Of a stretch of DNA of 5,596 bases, positions 1-5,596 are shown piece by piece. Position numbers and translations under genes: made by a program. Source of the DNA: Bacteriovoracaceae bacterium (GTDB taxonomy: Bacteria > Bdellovibrionota > UBA1018); contig CANMSW010000164.1 of assembly GCA_947500275.1 (NCBI GenBank), forward strand, positions 1 through 5,596, written 5' to 3'. The notes under the pieces are model-generated. The model was not told the origin of the DNA, did not search any database, and worked only from the letters and a program-made list of their open reading frames with translations. Within the stretch, counting starts at the first letter, position 1, and each line of letters opens with the position of its first letter.

Positions 1-2
1 AG

Positions 3-473
3 AGCTTCCTTAAGTCCCTTTCCTTCAACAGCTCGAACGCGAAGGCGCACGAAGGTTTAGCATTATGCCTCCTCGAGACCGGACAGCGGCGATTAGCGCA
101 TGATCACCTGGCACGGTCCCTCGCAGCGAACATCTCAAACCCCCGAGTTCTTCAATTGCTAGTTCGGATCGCACTTGAATTGCATACTTATTCGGTCGCA
201 ACGCGCATTCTAGCCGAATATATCGATGCACAGCCCGTGAACGCCGGCCTCATCTATACGTTAGCAAGTCTTCAGCACCTACAGGGTCAGCAAAACGAAG
301 CGATTGAAACCTGTGCACGCGCGCTCGGGCTTCAACCTGGGCATGTAGGCGCCACTGAACTTATTCGAAAAATCGATCGTCTCCGAAAAGACTTCGGGGG
401 CAACGACGGTATTCAAATCAGCGTCATGGAGGACGCTACAAATGACCACGGACGGAACACTTCTCCAGGGTGA
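3..473 (+). CDS. TPR-repeat protein, 3' end (5' end outside window)
   Basis: The frame is open from the left edge to the TGA at 471-473, so this is the C-terminal 156 residues of a longer protein. A TTG at 156 could be read as a start, but it lies inside a TPR helix and the frame continues upstream, so it is not the true start. Three tandem 34-residue TPR units are visible at residues about 9-42, 46-79 and 80-113, with the usual small and aromatic positions (for example AHEGLALCLLETG, and IYTLASLQHLQGQQNEAIE in the third unit). A capping helix (TELIRKIDRL) and a polar, probably disordered tail follow. TPR domains are protein-binding scaffolds with no catalytic activity of their own. The gene overlaps the next one by 32 bases, so they are probably co-translated. 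Next to a glycosyltransferase it could be an assembly or substrate-recognition partner, or the C-terminus of a TPR-glycosyltransferase fusion. The missing 5' part prevents a choice. The TPR assignment is firm; the role is inference. Confidence 0.85.
   Translation, partial: SFLKSLSFNSSNAKAHEGLALCLLETGQRRLAHDHLARSLAANISNPRVLQLLVRIALELHTYSVATRILAEYIDAQPVNAGLIYTLASLQHLQGQQNEAIETCARALGLQPGHVGATELIRKIDRLRKDFGGNDGIQISVMEDATNDHGRNTSPG
428..432 (+). promoter_or_regulatory. Ribosome binding site of the 99-residue orphan gene
   Basis: GGAGG lies nine bases before the ATG at 442, inside the 3' end of the upstream TPR gene. This strong Shine-Dalgarno match supports the small overlapping gene as real despite its unknown family. 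Confidence 0.65.
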
Positions 474-741
474 AATCACGGATTTCTCAAAATCAAAACT
501 GGGCGACCAGGACTTAGTCGAGCATCTGCTCACTGGGTTTATGCGTGCGCTTGTCGAGGAGCAACTGGTTGATAACCGCAGGGAGGCACGCCCCACTCCC
601 GCGCTCGATACCATTGAGCCCCTCGGAAACCCCTTGCCCTCCACGCAAACAACGCAGACGATAAAACCGGTGAGTGCCACTCCGGCCAGCGCTAAGAGAA
701 ACTTTAAATGCATTCAAGGCGGCAGAGAGGGGAACGCATGA
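442..741 (+). CDS. Hypothetical protein, 99 residues, in glycosyltransferase operon
   Basis: I do not recognise the family. The ATG at 442 follows GGAGG at nine bases. The gene begins inside the TPR gene (32-base overlap) and ends in an ATGA overlap with the glycosyltransferase start, so its reading frame is held by coupling on both sides. Residues about 10-45 are predicted helical and amphipathic (LVEHLLTGFMRALVEEQLV). Residues about 50-85 are rich in Pro, Thr and Ser and probably disordered, and the last residues are basic. There is no signal peptide, membrane segment or catalytic motif, so it is probably cytoplasmic. The layout, a short helix plus a flexible tail, would suit a small adaptor or binding partner of the TPR protein or the glycosyltransferase, but that is inference. 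An antisense frame over the same bases looks less credible because it has no ribosome binding site and opposes the operon. Confidence 0.65.
   Translation: MTTDGTLLQGEITDFSKSKLGDQDLVEHLLTGFMRALVEEQLVDNRREARPTPALDTIEPLGNPLPSTQTTQTIKPVSATPASAKRNFKCIQGGREGNA
727..732 (+). promoter_or_regulatory. Ribosome binding site that decides the glycosyltransferase start
   Basis: GAGGGG sits five bases before the ATG at 738. The in-frame ATG at 708 has no comparable site and would give a 30-base overlap, so 738 is the preferred start. The site lies in the last codons of the upstream gene, consistent with translational coupling. Confidence 0.6.
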
Positions 742-2660
742 GTATCGTTCAACTGAGCCCGTCACAGGACGGAACGCGCGAAGAGCCCACTGCCTCTCCG
801 CGTGTTCGAATCCTTGTGATTCAGTTATCTCGCCTCGGCGACACCCTTCAGAGCCTGATGGCATTGAGGGCGGCAAAACAACTCTACCCACAGCTCGAGA
901 TTCATTTCGTAGCCCGCGAGAAATTTGCAGATGCGGCACGAAACACTGAATGGATTGATCAAGTCCATGTTCTTCCAACGGGTGCATTGGTTGAACCCGT
1001 ACTTAAGTTCCTAAAAGAGAATCCAGTTGATCCACAGCATATCGACTACCGGAGCATCATTGGAAATGCTGCATCCTGGATTGCACCTCTGGTCGATCAA
1101 CCATGGCAGCTCGTTTTTAACTGGACTTACTCAGATACGAGCTCATGGCTGACTGGTATTTTACCCTCGGTCGCAAAGTTCGGCTTCACTCGAAAAGTCG
1201 ATCTGAACGCCGCGACGCCGGACGGATGGTCGCATTATATTCAGGCGGTTTTACAACAGCAGAGCCCTCAGAATATCCATCTCACGGACATATTGACGAC
1301 CCAACTCCTGACTGCTTTGCAGCTTCACGTGGGAGATCCGGAGAACGAAGCAAACGGACGGGAATCGCTGGCAACGAAGTTCTTCAACCTACCGAAGGAT
1401 TGTCTCGAAACGATTCGCGAAGAGGGTCGACACTGGAAGGATCCCTCTCGGAAGTGGATATCTTTCCAGTTGGGGGCTGGTCATCCGGCTAAAAGCTGGA
1501 ACCGTGAAAGCTGGGCTCGGCTCGCTTGTCGAATTCTAACGCGACACTCCGACTGTAACCTCATTCTTCTAGGCGGAGGTGAGGCGGATCGAGCGACCGC
1601 CAGTCTCATTCTAGATGAGCTACGTCATAATGGACTCGAAGATCGCTCCGTTCTCTCCTTGATCGACCAAACAGACTTTCCTCTGTGGGCCTCAATCATC
1701 GGCCGCTCCCAGTGGGTTTTCTCCGGAGATACCTCCGTAGTCCACTTGGCCAGTGTCTTAGGTACCCGAGTCGTAAATATCTCAGTGGGTCCAGTGCGAT
1801 ACCAAGAGACCGGTCCCTACGGAAATGGGCACCTGGTCTTACAACCCGATGTCACGTGCTCCGTTTGTGCTGGCGTCACTCAAGAGTCCGAACATTCCTG
1901 CAGAAACGCCATTACGCATGAGCTCGTGTATGCGACCTGGAGCTATGGTGCTTCAGAGTGGGCCCACCGCCGAGAAATATCATTCGAAGAGCACCTTGAA
2001 CATCTTGGTCTCTCTGGGGTTGATGCTACCGCTAGAGTCTTCCGTTCTCGAATACGCCTCACTGATGAGGGCGGCGGCGTCTCCTACGAGCCTATCCAAA
2101 AAACTCGTAAACTCCGTTTTGAGGACTGGAGCGCTCGTGTCACCGGACACGTCGCGCGTGCCTGGTATTGCGGTTGGACCCCTCAGGTTGCGATGGAAAC
2201 CGATAGAAATCTTCTCAGTTCCGAACTTCTCCGGGACTTAAGAAAAGTATCTGAATCGGTTGATGTCCTCCTCAAGATCAGTGAGGAAGGCCGGAGAACT
2301 TCCCAACAAATTCAAAGAGAGGCGATGCGTACGAAATCATCGAAAGTGATGCGCATCGAGGACAAAACGCGAATTCAAGAACTCGCACTCAAGCTGTCCG
2401 AAATTGATAAACTACTTGAACGCTTGGTGAGGGCGCAACCTTGCTTAAGCCCGTTCCTATCCATTCAAAGAGTCATGATGCACAATTTGGTTGGAAACGA
2501 AGTTGACGAACTCGGCAAACAGAGTTCGCTCGTCTGGGACCAACTCGTTACTGGCTCTCGAATTTGGAGAGAATGGATCGAAGCGACCTTAAGCCTCACT
2601 CGTCCGCGAGCTGTAAAAGGCAATTTCCATGAAAAACGACCGGATGGAATCCAGGTCTGA
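738..2660 (+). CDS. Glycosyltransferase family 9 (heptosyltransferase-like) with long C-terminal extension
   Basis: The 640-residue product belongs to the ADP-heptose:LPS heptosyltransferase (GT9, GT-B fold) superfamily, which transfers a sugar from a nucleotide donor, classically ADP-heptose, to LPS core or to protein. Residues about 24-80 form the first Rossmann half, starting RILVIQLSRLGDTLQS. Asp35 aligns with the proposed catalytic Asp of WaaC-type enzymes. The donor half starts near residue 240 with QLGAGHPAKSWNRESWARLA, followed by LILLGGGEADR (275-285) and the GDTSVVHLASVLGT block (330-343), in which Ser replaces the usual Gly after Asp-Thr. TGPYG (358-362) and the Cys374-X2-Cys377 pair with Cys388 are also family traits. 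GT9 proteins usually end near 350 residues; here about 235 more follow, largely helical and charged from about 485 to 625. No signal peptide or membrane segment is seen, so it should act at the cytoplasmic face. The start overlaps the upstream stop (ATGA). GT9 membership is sure; donor and acceptor are unknown. Assignment as true WaaC or WaaF is not supported because of the extension and the gene context. Confidence 0.9.
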   Translation: MSIVQLSPSQDGTREEPTASPRVRILVIQLSRLGDTLQSLMALRAAKQLYPQLEIHFVAREKFADAARNTEWIDQVHVLPTGALVEPVLKFLKENPVDPQHIDYRSIIGNAASWIAPLVDQPWQLVFNWTYSDTSSWLTGILPSVAKFGFTRKVDLNAATPDGWSHYIQAVLQQQSPQNIHLTDILTTQLLTALQLHVGDPENEANGRESLATKFFNLPKDCLETIREEGRHWKDPSRKWISFQLGAGHPAKSWNRESWARLACRILTRHSDCNLILLGGGEADRATASLILDELRHNGLEDRSVLSLIDQTDFPLWASIIGRSQWVFSGDTSVVHLASVLGTRVVNISVGPVRYQETGPYGNGHLVLQPDVTCSVCAGVTQESEHSCRNAITHELVYATWSYGASEWAHRREISFEEHLEHLGLSGVDATARVFRSRIRLTDEGGGVSYEPIQKTRKLRFEDWSARVTGHVARAWYCGWTPQVAMETDRNLLSSELLRDLRKVSESVDVLLKISEEGRRTSQQIQREAMRTKSSKVMRIEDKTRIQELALKLSEIDKLLERLVRAQPCLSPFLSIQRVMMHNLVGNEVDELGKQSSLVWDQLVTGSRIWREWIEATLSLTRPRAVKGNFHEKRPDGIQV

Positions 2661-3228
2661 AAGGGAACCTCCCATGATCAAAGAACAAGAAGTTCAATCC
2701 GTATTTAAAACCCAAATCGAGCCGGTTCCAACCAGTGAGATCAGCCCAACCCGTGATCGCGAAACCATTCACCCCGATCAGCTGATGGATGGACCTATTC
2801 TCTCAGGCGATCAGGATTTCGAGATGACGTATGAAGGCGTCGAACTCGTGAACGATCCTAAATCGATCGCGCTTGAGACTCTCTATACTCTGCAGTTGTT
2901 TCTCGACAATCTCATCGGCCTCTGTGCTCGGATTTTGGAAGAGAACGAATTAACGGTGAAGGAAGCCTCTTATCAGAGGCTACTTGAAGGGATCGACACT
3001 GTCATGGAGAGCATTCTGACCGCCCGAACCGTTCTGCGCATCGGAATTCACCCTCAAGTCAACTTACTCGAAGCAGATCTGCTATCGATTCTGAAAGACC
3101 TACTTGATGCCGCACAAGAGGGGAATACTGAATACCAAGAAGAGCTCATCCGAACTCATCTCCCACAAAACCTGCGTGAATGGCGTCACGAAGGAATTCC
3201 CGAGATGATTCGCTGCCGAGACAGCTAA
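2629..3228 (+). CDS. Hypothetical helical protein, last gene of glycosyltransferase operon
   Basis: I cannot name the family. From the ATG at 2629 the product is 199 residues and overlaps the glycosyltransferase by 32 bases, with AAAAGG eight bases upstream. The ATG at 2674 (184 residues) has AAGGGA seven bases upstream, lies just after the glycosyltransferase stop, and is about equally likely. Residues 1-70 are polar and acidic with several prolines, probably disordered. Residues about 78-198 look all-helical, with likely helices at 78-103, 109-137, 143-164 and 166-195, giving a compact four-helix domain rich in Leu and Glu. The end contains LREWRHEGIPEMIR. There is no signal peptide, membrane span or metal motif. 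Its fixed position after an extended GT9 gene suggests an accessory, chaperone-like or substrate-binding role in the same glycosylation step. A distant resemblance to small helical proteins of flagellin-modification loci is only an impression. Confidence 0.75.
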   Translation: MKNDRMESRSEREPPMIKEQEVQSVFKTQIEPVPTSEISPTRDRETIHPDQLMDGPILSGDQDFEMTYEGVELVNDPKSIALETLYTLQLFLDNLIGLCARILEENELTVKEASYQRLLEGIDTVMESILTARTVLRIGIHPQVNLLEADLLSILKDLLDAAQEGNTEYQEELIRTHLPQNLREWRHEGIPEMIRCRDS

Positions 3229-3232
3229 GTTC

Positions 3233-4585
3233 TCATTTAGCTTCGAAGTCTGGATTGAGCTCGCTCAACCTCAGTTTCAGCTGTTTTTCGTAACCAGAAT
3301 CTTGAGGTTCATAAAACCTTCGGCCGATCAACTCGGTTGGCAAGTGGACTTGACGAGCACGCGCTCCCTTTTGGGTGTGGGCGTACTTATATCCTGCGCC
3401 ATATCCCTCTCGCTTCATCAACTCGGTAGGGGCATTCCTCAGATGAAGCGGAACAGAAAGGGCACCGGTTTTCCTGACTTCCATGATCGCGTCATTAATT
3501 CCCGCATAGCTCGCATTACTTTTTGGCGCACAGGCCAAATAGGTCACCGCCTGCGCAAGGTTAATCCTAGCTTCCGGCATCCCCACGAAATCCACAGCAT
3601 CTTTAGCGGCGAGCGCAATCTGAAGCCCGCGTGGATCCGCATTTCCCACGTCCTCTGAAGCCAAAATAACCAACCTTCGGGCAATAAAGAGCGGGTCCTC
3701 CCCTGCTTCTAGCATTCGCGCCAAGTAATACAGACCCGCATGCGGGTCACTATCGCGCAAACTCTTAATGAAAGCAGAGACCACATTGTGGTGCTCTTCT
3801 CCATCCTTATCATAGGGAAGAGGCTGGCGTTCTCCGCTCGTAGAGAGCACTTCTTGAACCGCCTGCAGAGTAAGCACCCCACCCAGCGAACCGGTCGAGT
3901 TGAGCGACAGCGTCTCCAGAGCGGTCAACGCGCGGCGAGCATCGCCCTCGCTGATTTGAGCTAACCAACGCTTCGCTTCATCCGAGATACAGAGCAACCC
4001 CGCTAAGCCTCGAGTAGTATCCTGAAGTGCGCGTTCTATGACCTTCTCAATTGCCTCAGGTGGAATTCTTTCGAGCCGAATCACCCGGGTCCGAGAGAGC
4101 AAAGCCGAATTCAATTCAAAGGATGGATTCTCCGTTGTTGCTCCAATGAGGATCACTGTTCCGTCCTCAACGTGAGGGAGCAGTGCATCTTGCTGTCCTT
4201 TGTTGAACCGATGGATCTCGTCGACAAATAAGAGCGTTCGCGCCCCCCGTGAGCGCCAACTCCGAGCCTGCTCGACCGCTTCCTTGATATCCTTAACGCC
4301 CGAAAGAACCGCGCTTAACGCTACGAAACGAGACTGAGTATGCTCCGATATGACGCGCGCCAAAGTTGTCTTTCCACAACCAGGTGGCCCCCACAAAACA
4401 AGCGAGGGAAGACGGTCTGCTTCAATCCAACTCCTCAGGGGTCGCCCCGGCCCCAGAACTCGCTCATGCCCTACCATCTCGTCGAGACTGAGGGGTCGGA
4501 GTCGATGAGCTAGAGGGGCTGGATTCAATCGGTCACGGCCTTCTGCCCCATCCTTCCGCGAGAAAAGATCGTTATCGGATTCCAT
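3233..4585 (-). CDS. rarA: Replication-associated recombination protein A (AAA+ ATPase RarA/MgsA)
   Basis: RarA is a tetrameric DNA-dependent AAA+ ATPase, related to clamp loaders and to eukaryotic WRNIP1, that acts at stalled replication forks in the cytoplasm. Counting from the ATG at 4585 (450 residues, normal for the family): PLAHRLRP near residues 24-31; Walker A GPPGCGKTT at 66-74; Walker B LLFVDEIH at 118-125 followed by RFNKGQQDALLPHVEDG; sensor-1 region GATTENPSFELN at 148-159; Arg finger region LLSR at 162-165; sensor 2 GDARRALTALE at 214-224; then the family-specific helical and tetramerisation half, including HNVVSAFIKSLRDSDPHAGLYYLARML, SEDVGNADP and GYKYAH. All key residues are present, so it should be active. 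A TTG at 4603 would add six residues; neither start has a clear Shine-Dalgarno site. The gene follows modC after a short gap and converges with the plus-strand operon, leaving four bases between stops. No promoter could be picked out; read-through from modC or a promoter inside modC is possible. Confidence 0.95.
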   Translation of the reverse strand: MESDNDLFSRKDGAEGRDRLNPAPLAHRLRPLSLDEMVGHERVLGPGRPLRSWIEADRLPSLVLWGPPGCGKTTLARVISEHTQSRFVALSAVLSGVKDIKEAVEQARSWRSRGARTLLFVDEIHRFNKGQQDALLPHVEDGTVILIGATTENPSFELNSALLSRTRVIRLERIPPEAIEKVIERALQDTTRGLAGLLCISDEAKRWLAQISEGDARRALTALETLSLNSTGSLGGVLTLQAVQEVLSTSGERQPLPYDKDGEEHHNVVSAFIKSLRDSDPHAGLYYLARMLEAGEDPLFIARRLVILASEDVGNADPRGLQIALAAKDAVDFVGMPEARINLAQAVTYLACAPKSNASYAGINDAIMEVRKTGALSVPLHLRNAPTELMKREGYGAGYKYAHTQKGARARQVHLPTELIGRRFYEPQDSGYEKQLKLRLSELNPDFEAK

Positions 4586-4620
4586 AGGCTGAAGTCTTGG
4601 CAAACTCAGCGAATCTTCAC

Positions 4621-4642
4621 AAGAGGCACGCGAATGCCTCTT
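4621..4642 (-). terminator. Hairpin between modC and rarA, possible weak terminator or 5' leader structure
   Basis: AAGAGGCA (4621-4628) and TGCCTCTT (4635-4642) form a perfect eight-base-pair stem with a six-base loop, downstream of the modC stop and upstream of rarA. A shorter outer match, CTCAG at 4605-4609 with CTGAG at 4649-4653, could extend the fold. On the minus strand the stem is followed by GTGAAG and not by a run of T, so a normal Rho-independent terminator is doubtful. It may instead be an mRNA-end stabiliser for modBC or a structure in the rarA leader. Confidence 0.4.
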
Positions 4643-4660
4643 CGGAAACTGAGAAACCCT

Positions 4661-5377
4661 TCAGTTCGACAACAAAAGGAGCTCGTCGCGCGCAAGCTCA
4701 CTCGCGATTTCCGGCATCCGCCCTTGATGCTTAACTCGACCCAAATCGAGCACAACGAGGTAGTCGGCTAGGATCTCGACCTCAATAAAGGAATGGCTCA
4801 CATAAAGAATGGGAATCTGCAGTCGATCATGGAGACTCTTCAAATAGGGAATAATCTCCCGACGACTGGAGACATCAAGAGAGGCTAACGGCTCATCGAG
4901 AAGAAGGACTCTCGGGCTCGACAACAAGGCGCGGCCAATTGCAACTCGTTGCCTTTCGCCGCCGGATAATCTCTGCGGACACCTGTTAAGGAGGGGCTCC
5001 AAGGCTAACTGATCCACGACCTCTTCAAAACGGACCTTTCTACATTCCCTAGCAGTCCGATTCCAGCCAAACTCGAGATTTTTCCGAACATCTAAATGAT
5101 CAAAAAGACTAGACTCTTGAAAGACGTAGCCCACGGATCGCCGATGGGGAGCGAGAAAGATTTTCTCATCCTGCCAAATGTCTCCCAATACGCTTACTGT
5201 CCCTCGCATCCTTGGCTCAAACCCAGATATCGCACGAAGAAGGGTCGTCTTGCCAGAACCTGAACCTCCAAAAAGTGCGGTAACTCCGTGCACCGGGACC
5301 TCGAGGTCAACCGAAAGAGAAAACGAAGCAAATGCGCCCTCGAGCCGAATCTCCAGACCCGCCTGTGAAGTCATCAT
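4661..5377 (-). CDS. modC: Molybdate ABC transporter ATP-binding protein ModC, short form without Mop domain
   Basis: ModC hydrolyses ATP at the inner face of the cytoplasmic membrane to drive molybdate (or tungstate) import through ModB, with ModA as the binding protein. The 238 residues contain Walker A GGSGSGKTT at 37-45, the Q-loop Gln87 in VGYVFQ, LFDHLDVRKNLEFG (91-104, ModC-like), the signature LSGGERQRVAIGRALL at 137-152, Walker B VLLLDEP with Asp161 and Glu162, the D-loop SLD, and the H-loop His195 in LYVSHS. The family resemblance to E. coli ModC is close along the whole ATPase part. E. coli ModC is about 350 residues, with a C-terminal Mop domain that binds molybdate; here the protein stops about ten residues after the HQGRMPEIAS segment, so that domain is absent. 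The start ATG at 5377 overlaps the modB stop (ATGA) and has GGAG nine bases upstream. The neighbour being ModB makes the substrate assignment strong; tungstate or another oxyanion cannot be excluded. Confidence 0.92.
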   Translation of the reverse strand: MMTSQAGLEIRLEGAFASFSLSVDLEVPVHGVTALFGGSGSGKTTLLRAISGFEPRMRGTVSVLGDIWQDEKIFLAPHRRSVGYVFQESSLFDHLDVRKNLEFGWNRTARECRKVRFEEVVDQLALEPLLNRCPQRLSGGERQRVAIGRALLSSPRVLLLDEPLASLDVSSRREIIPYLKSLHDRLQIPILYVSHSFIEVEILADYLVVLDLGRVKHQGRMPEIASELARDELLLLSN

Positions 5378-5596
5378 CGTGAATTGCTCCGTTGAGGAGA
5401 AAGCCAGGCAAGCACCAGTAGTGATATAAAAGAAAACCCCAGGAGTAAGGCCGCGAGACTATGGGCCTGCGCATACTCTAACGACTCCACATGCTCGTAG
5501 AGCTGAACAGATATAACGCGAGTCTGGCCCGGAATATTCCCACCAATCATCAAAACGACACCAAACTCCCCGACCGTATGGGCAAACCCTATGACG
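5374..5596 (-). CDS. modB: Molybdate ABC transporter permease ModB, C-terminal end (5' end outside window)
   Basis: The minus-strand frame is open from the right edge to a TGA at 5376-5374, giving the last 73 residues of an inner-membrane permease. Residues 4-25 of this fragment carry the ModB form of the conserved cytoplasmic loop that contacts the ATPase (FAHTVGEFGVVLMIGGNIPG), close to E. coli ModB, which has HSLGEFG and SNIPGETR at this place. It continues with QTRVISVQLYEHVES, which matches the ModB pattern where sequences read TRTIPSAMYTLIQ or similar. A final hydrophobic transmembrane helix (about 46-65, SLAALLLGFSFISLLVLAWL) and a short basic tail follow. With ModC it forms the membrane part of a molybdate importer. 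The stop overlaps the modC ATG, so translation is coupled. modA would be expected further right, outside the window. ModB and related tungstate or sulfate permeases are similar, but the loop sequence and the ModC neighbour favour molybdate. Confidence 0.88.
   Translation of the reverse strand, partial: VIGFAHTVGEFGVVLMIGGNIPGQTRVISVQLYEHVESLEYAQAHSLAALLLGFSFISLLVLAWLSPQRSNSR
5387..5390 (-). promoter_or_regulatory. Ribosome binding site of modC
   Basis: On the minus strand GGAG lies nine bases before the first of two adjacent ATG codons (5377 and 5374). The spacing favours the first ATG, which overlaps the modB stop codon. Confidence 0.5.

Noticed and set aside
279..713. Minus-strand frame of 144 residues starting with a hydrophobic, signal-peptide-like segment
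   Set aside because: It is antisense to the TPR end and the orphan gene, has no ribosome binding site before its ATG at 713, and after the first 25 residues is a Ser/Arg-rich shadow-like sequence. The plus-strand frame has a strong site and coupled ends.
708..737. Upstream ATG adding ten residues to the glycosyltransferase
   Set aside because: It has no ribosome binding site, while GAGGGG is correctly placed before the ATG at 738, which also makes an ATGA overlap with the previous gene.
449..774. Short repeated GGACGGAAC near 449 and 767
   Set aside because: It is too short and isolated to be a meaningful repeat; it reflects similar Asp-Gly-Thr codons near two protein starts.
514..987. Minus-strand frame of 157 residues
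   Set aside because: It covers the conserved N-terminal GT9 segment in antisense, and its own translation shows no recognisable domain.
1145..2241. Several plus-strand frames of 78-138 residues inside the glycosyltransferase
   Set aside because: They are out-of-frame shadows of a clearly conserved GT9 coding sequence and match no domain.
3255..3288. Short inverted repeat (TTGAG / CTCAA) followed some bases later by five Ts, considered as a terminator for the plus operon
   Set aside because: The stem has only five base pairs, the T-run starts about 15 bases after it, and it lies inside conserved rarA coding sequence.
3302..3964. Plus-strand frames of 74 and 118 residues opposite rarA
   Set aside because: They are antisense to conserved RarA motifs and have no recognisable content.
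5178..5429. Plus-strand frame of 83 residues opposite modC and the modB end
   Set aside because: It is antisense to the Walker A region of ModC and crosses the modB/modC junction; a shadow.

Overview
The window is ordinary bacterial chromosome, densely packed, with no gene-free stretch longer than about 60 bases. It holds two convergent gene groups whose stop codons nearly meet near position 3230. I see no rRNA, tRNA, CRISPR array, insertion sequence or phage gene. Shine-Dalgarno sequences, ATGA stop/start overlaps and a proteobacterial-type RarA and ModBC point to a Gram-negative bacterium. A delta-proteobacterial or Bdellovibrio-like lineage would fit, but that is an impression and not something the sequence proves.

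Left part, plus strand (about 1-3228): four genes in a row that overlap or nearly overlap. They are the 3' end of a tetratricopeptide-repeat (TPR) protein, a 99-residue orphan protein, a 640-residue family-9 glycosyltransferase (the ADP-heptose:LPS heptosyltransferase superfamily) with a helical C-terminal extension of over 200 residues, and a roughly 185-199-residue orphan protein with a disordered N-terminus and an all-helical C-terminal half. The 32-base overlap, the ATGA overlap and the short last junction indicate one translationally coupled operon. A TPR protein with a glycosyltransferase and helical partners suggests glycosylation of a surface structure (LPS, or a surface protein such as flagellin). 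The substrate cannot be read from this window.

Right part, minus strand (5596 down to 3233): the C-terminal end of the molybdate permease ModB, then the molybdate transporter ATPase ModC (ATGA overlap with modB), then rarA, the replication-associated AAA+ ATPase. ModC has a complete ATPase domain but ends where the usual C-terminal Mop (molybdate-binding) domain would begin. A hairpin lies in the 57-75-base gap between modC and rarA and may partly separate their expression.

The least described part is the left operon: an extended GT9 enzyme between two proteins I cannot assign. I found no convincing new defence or mobile system.
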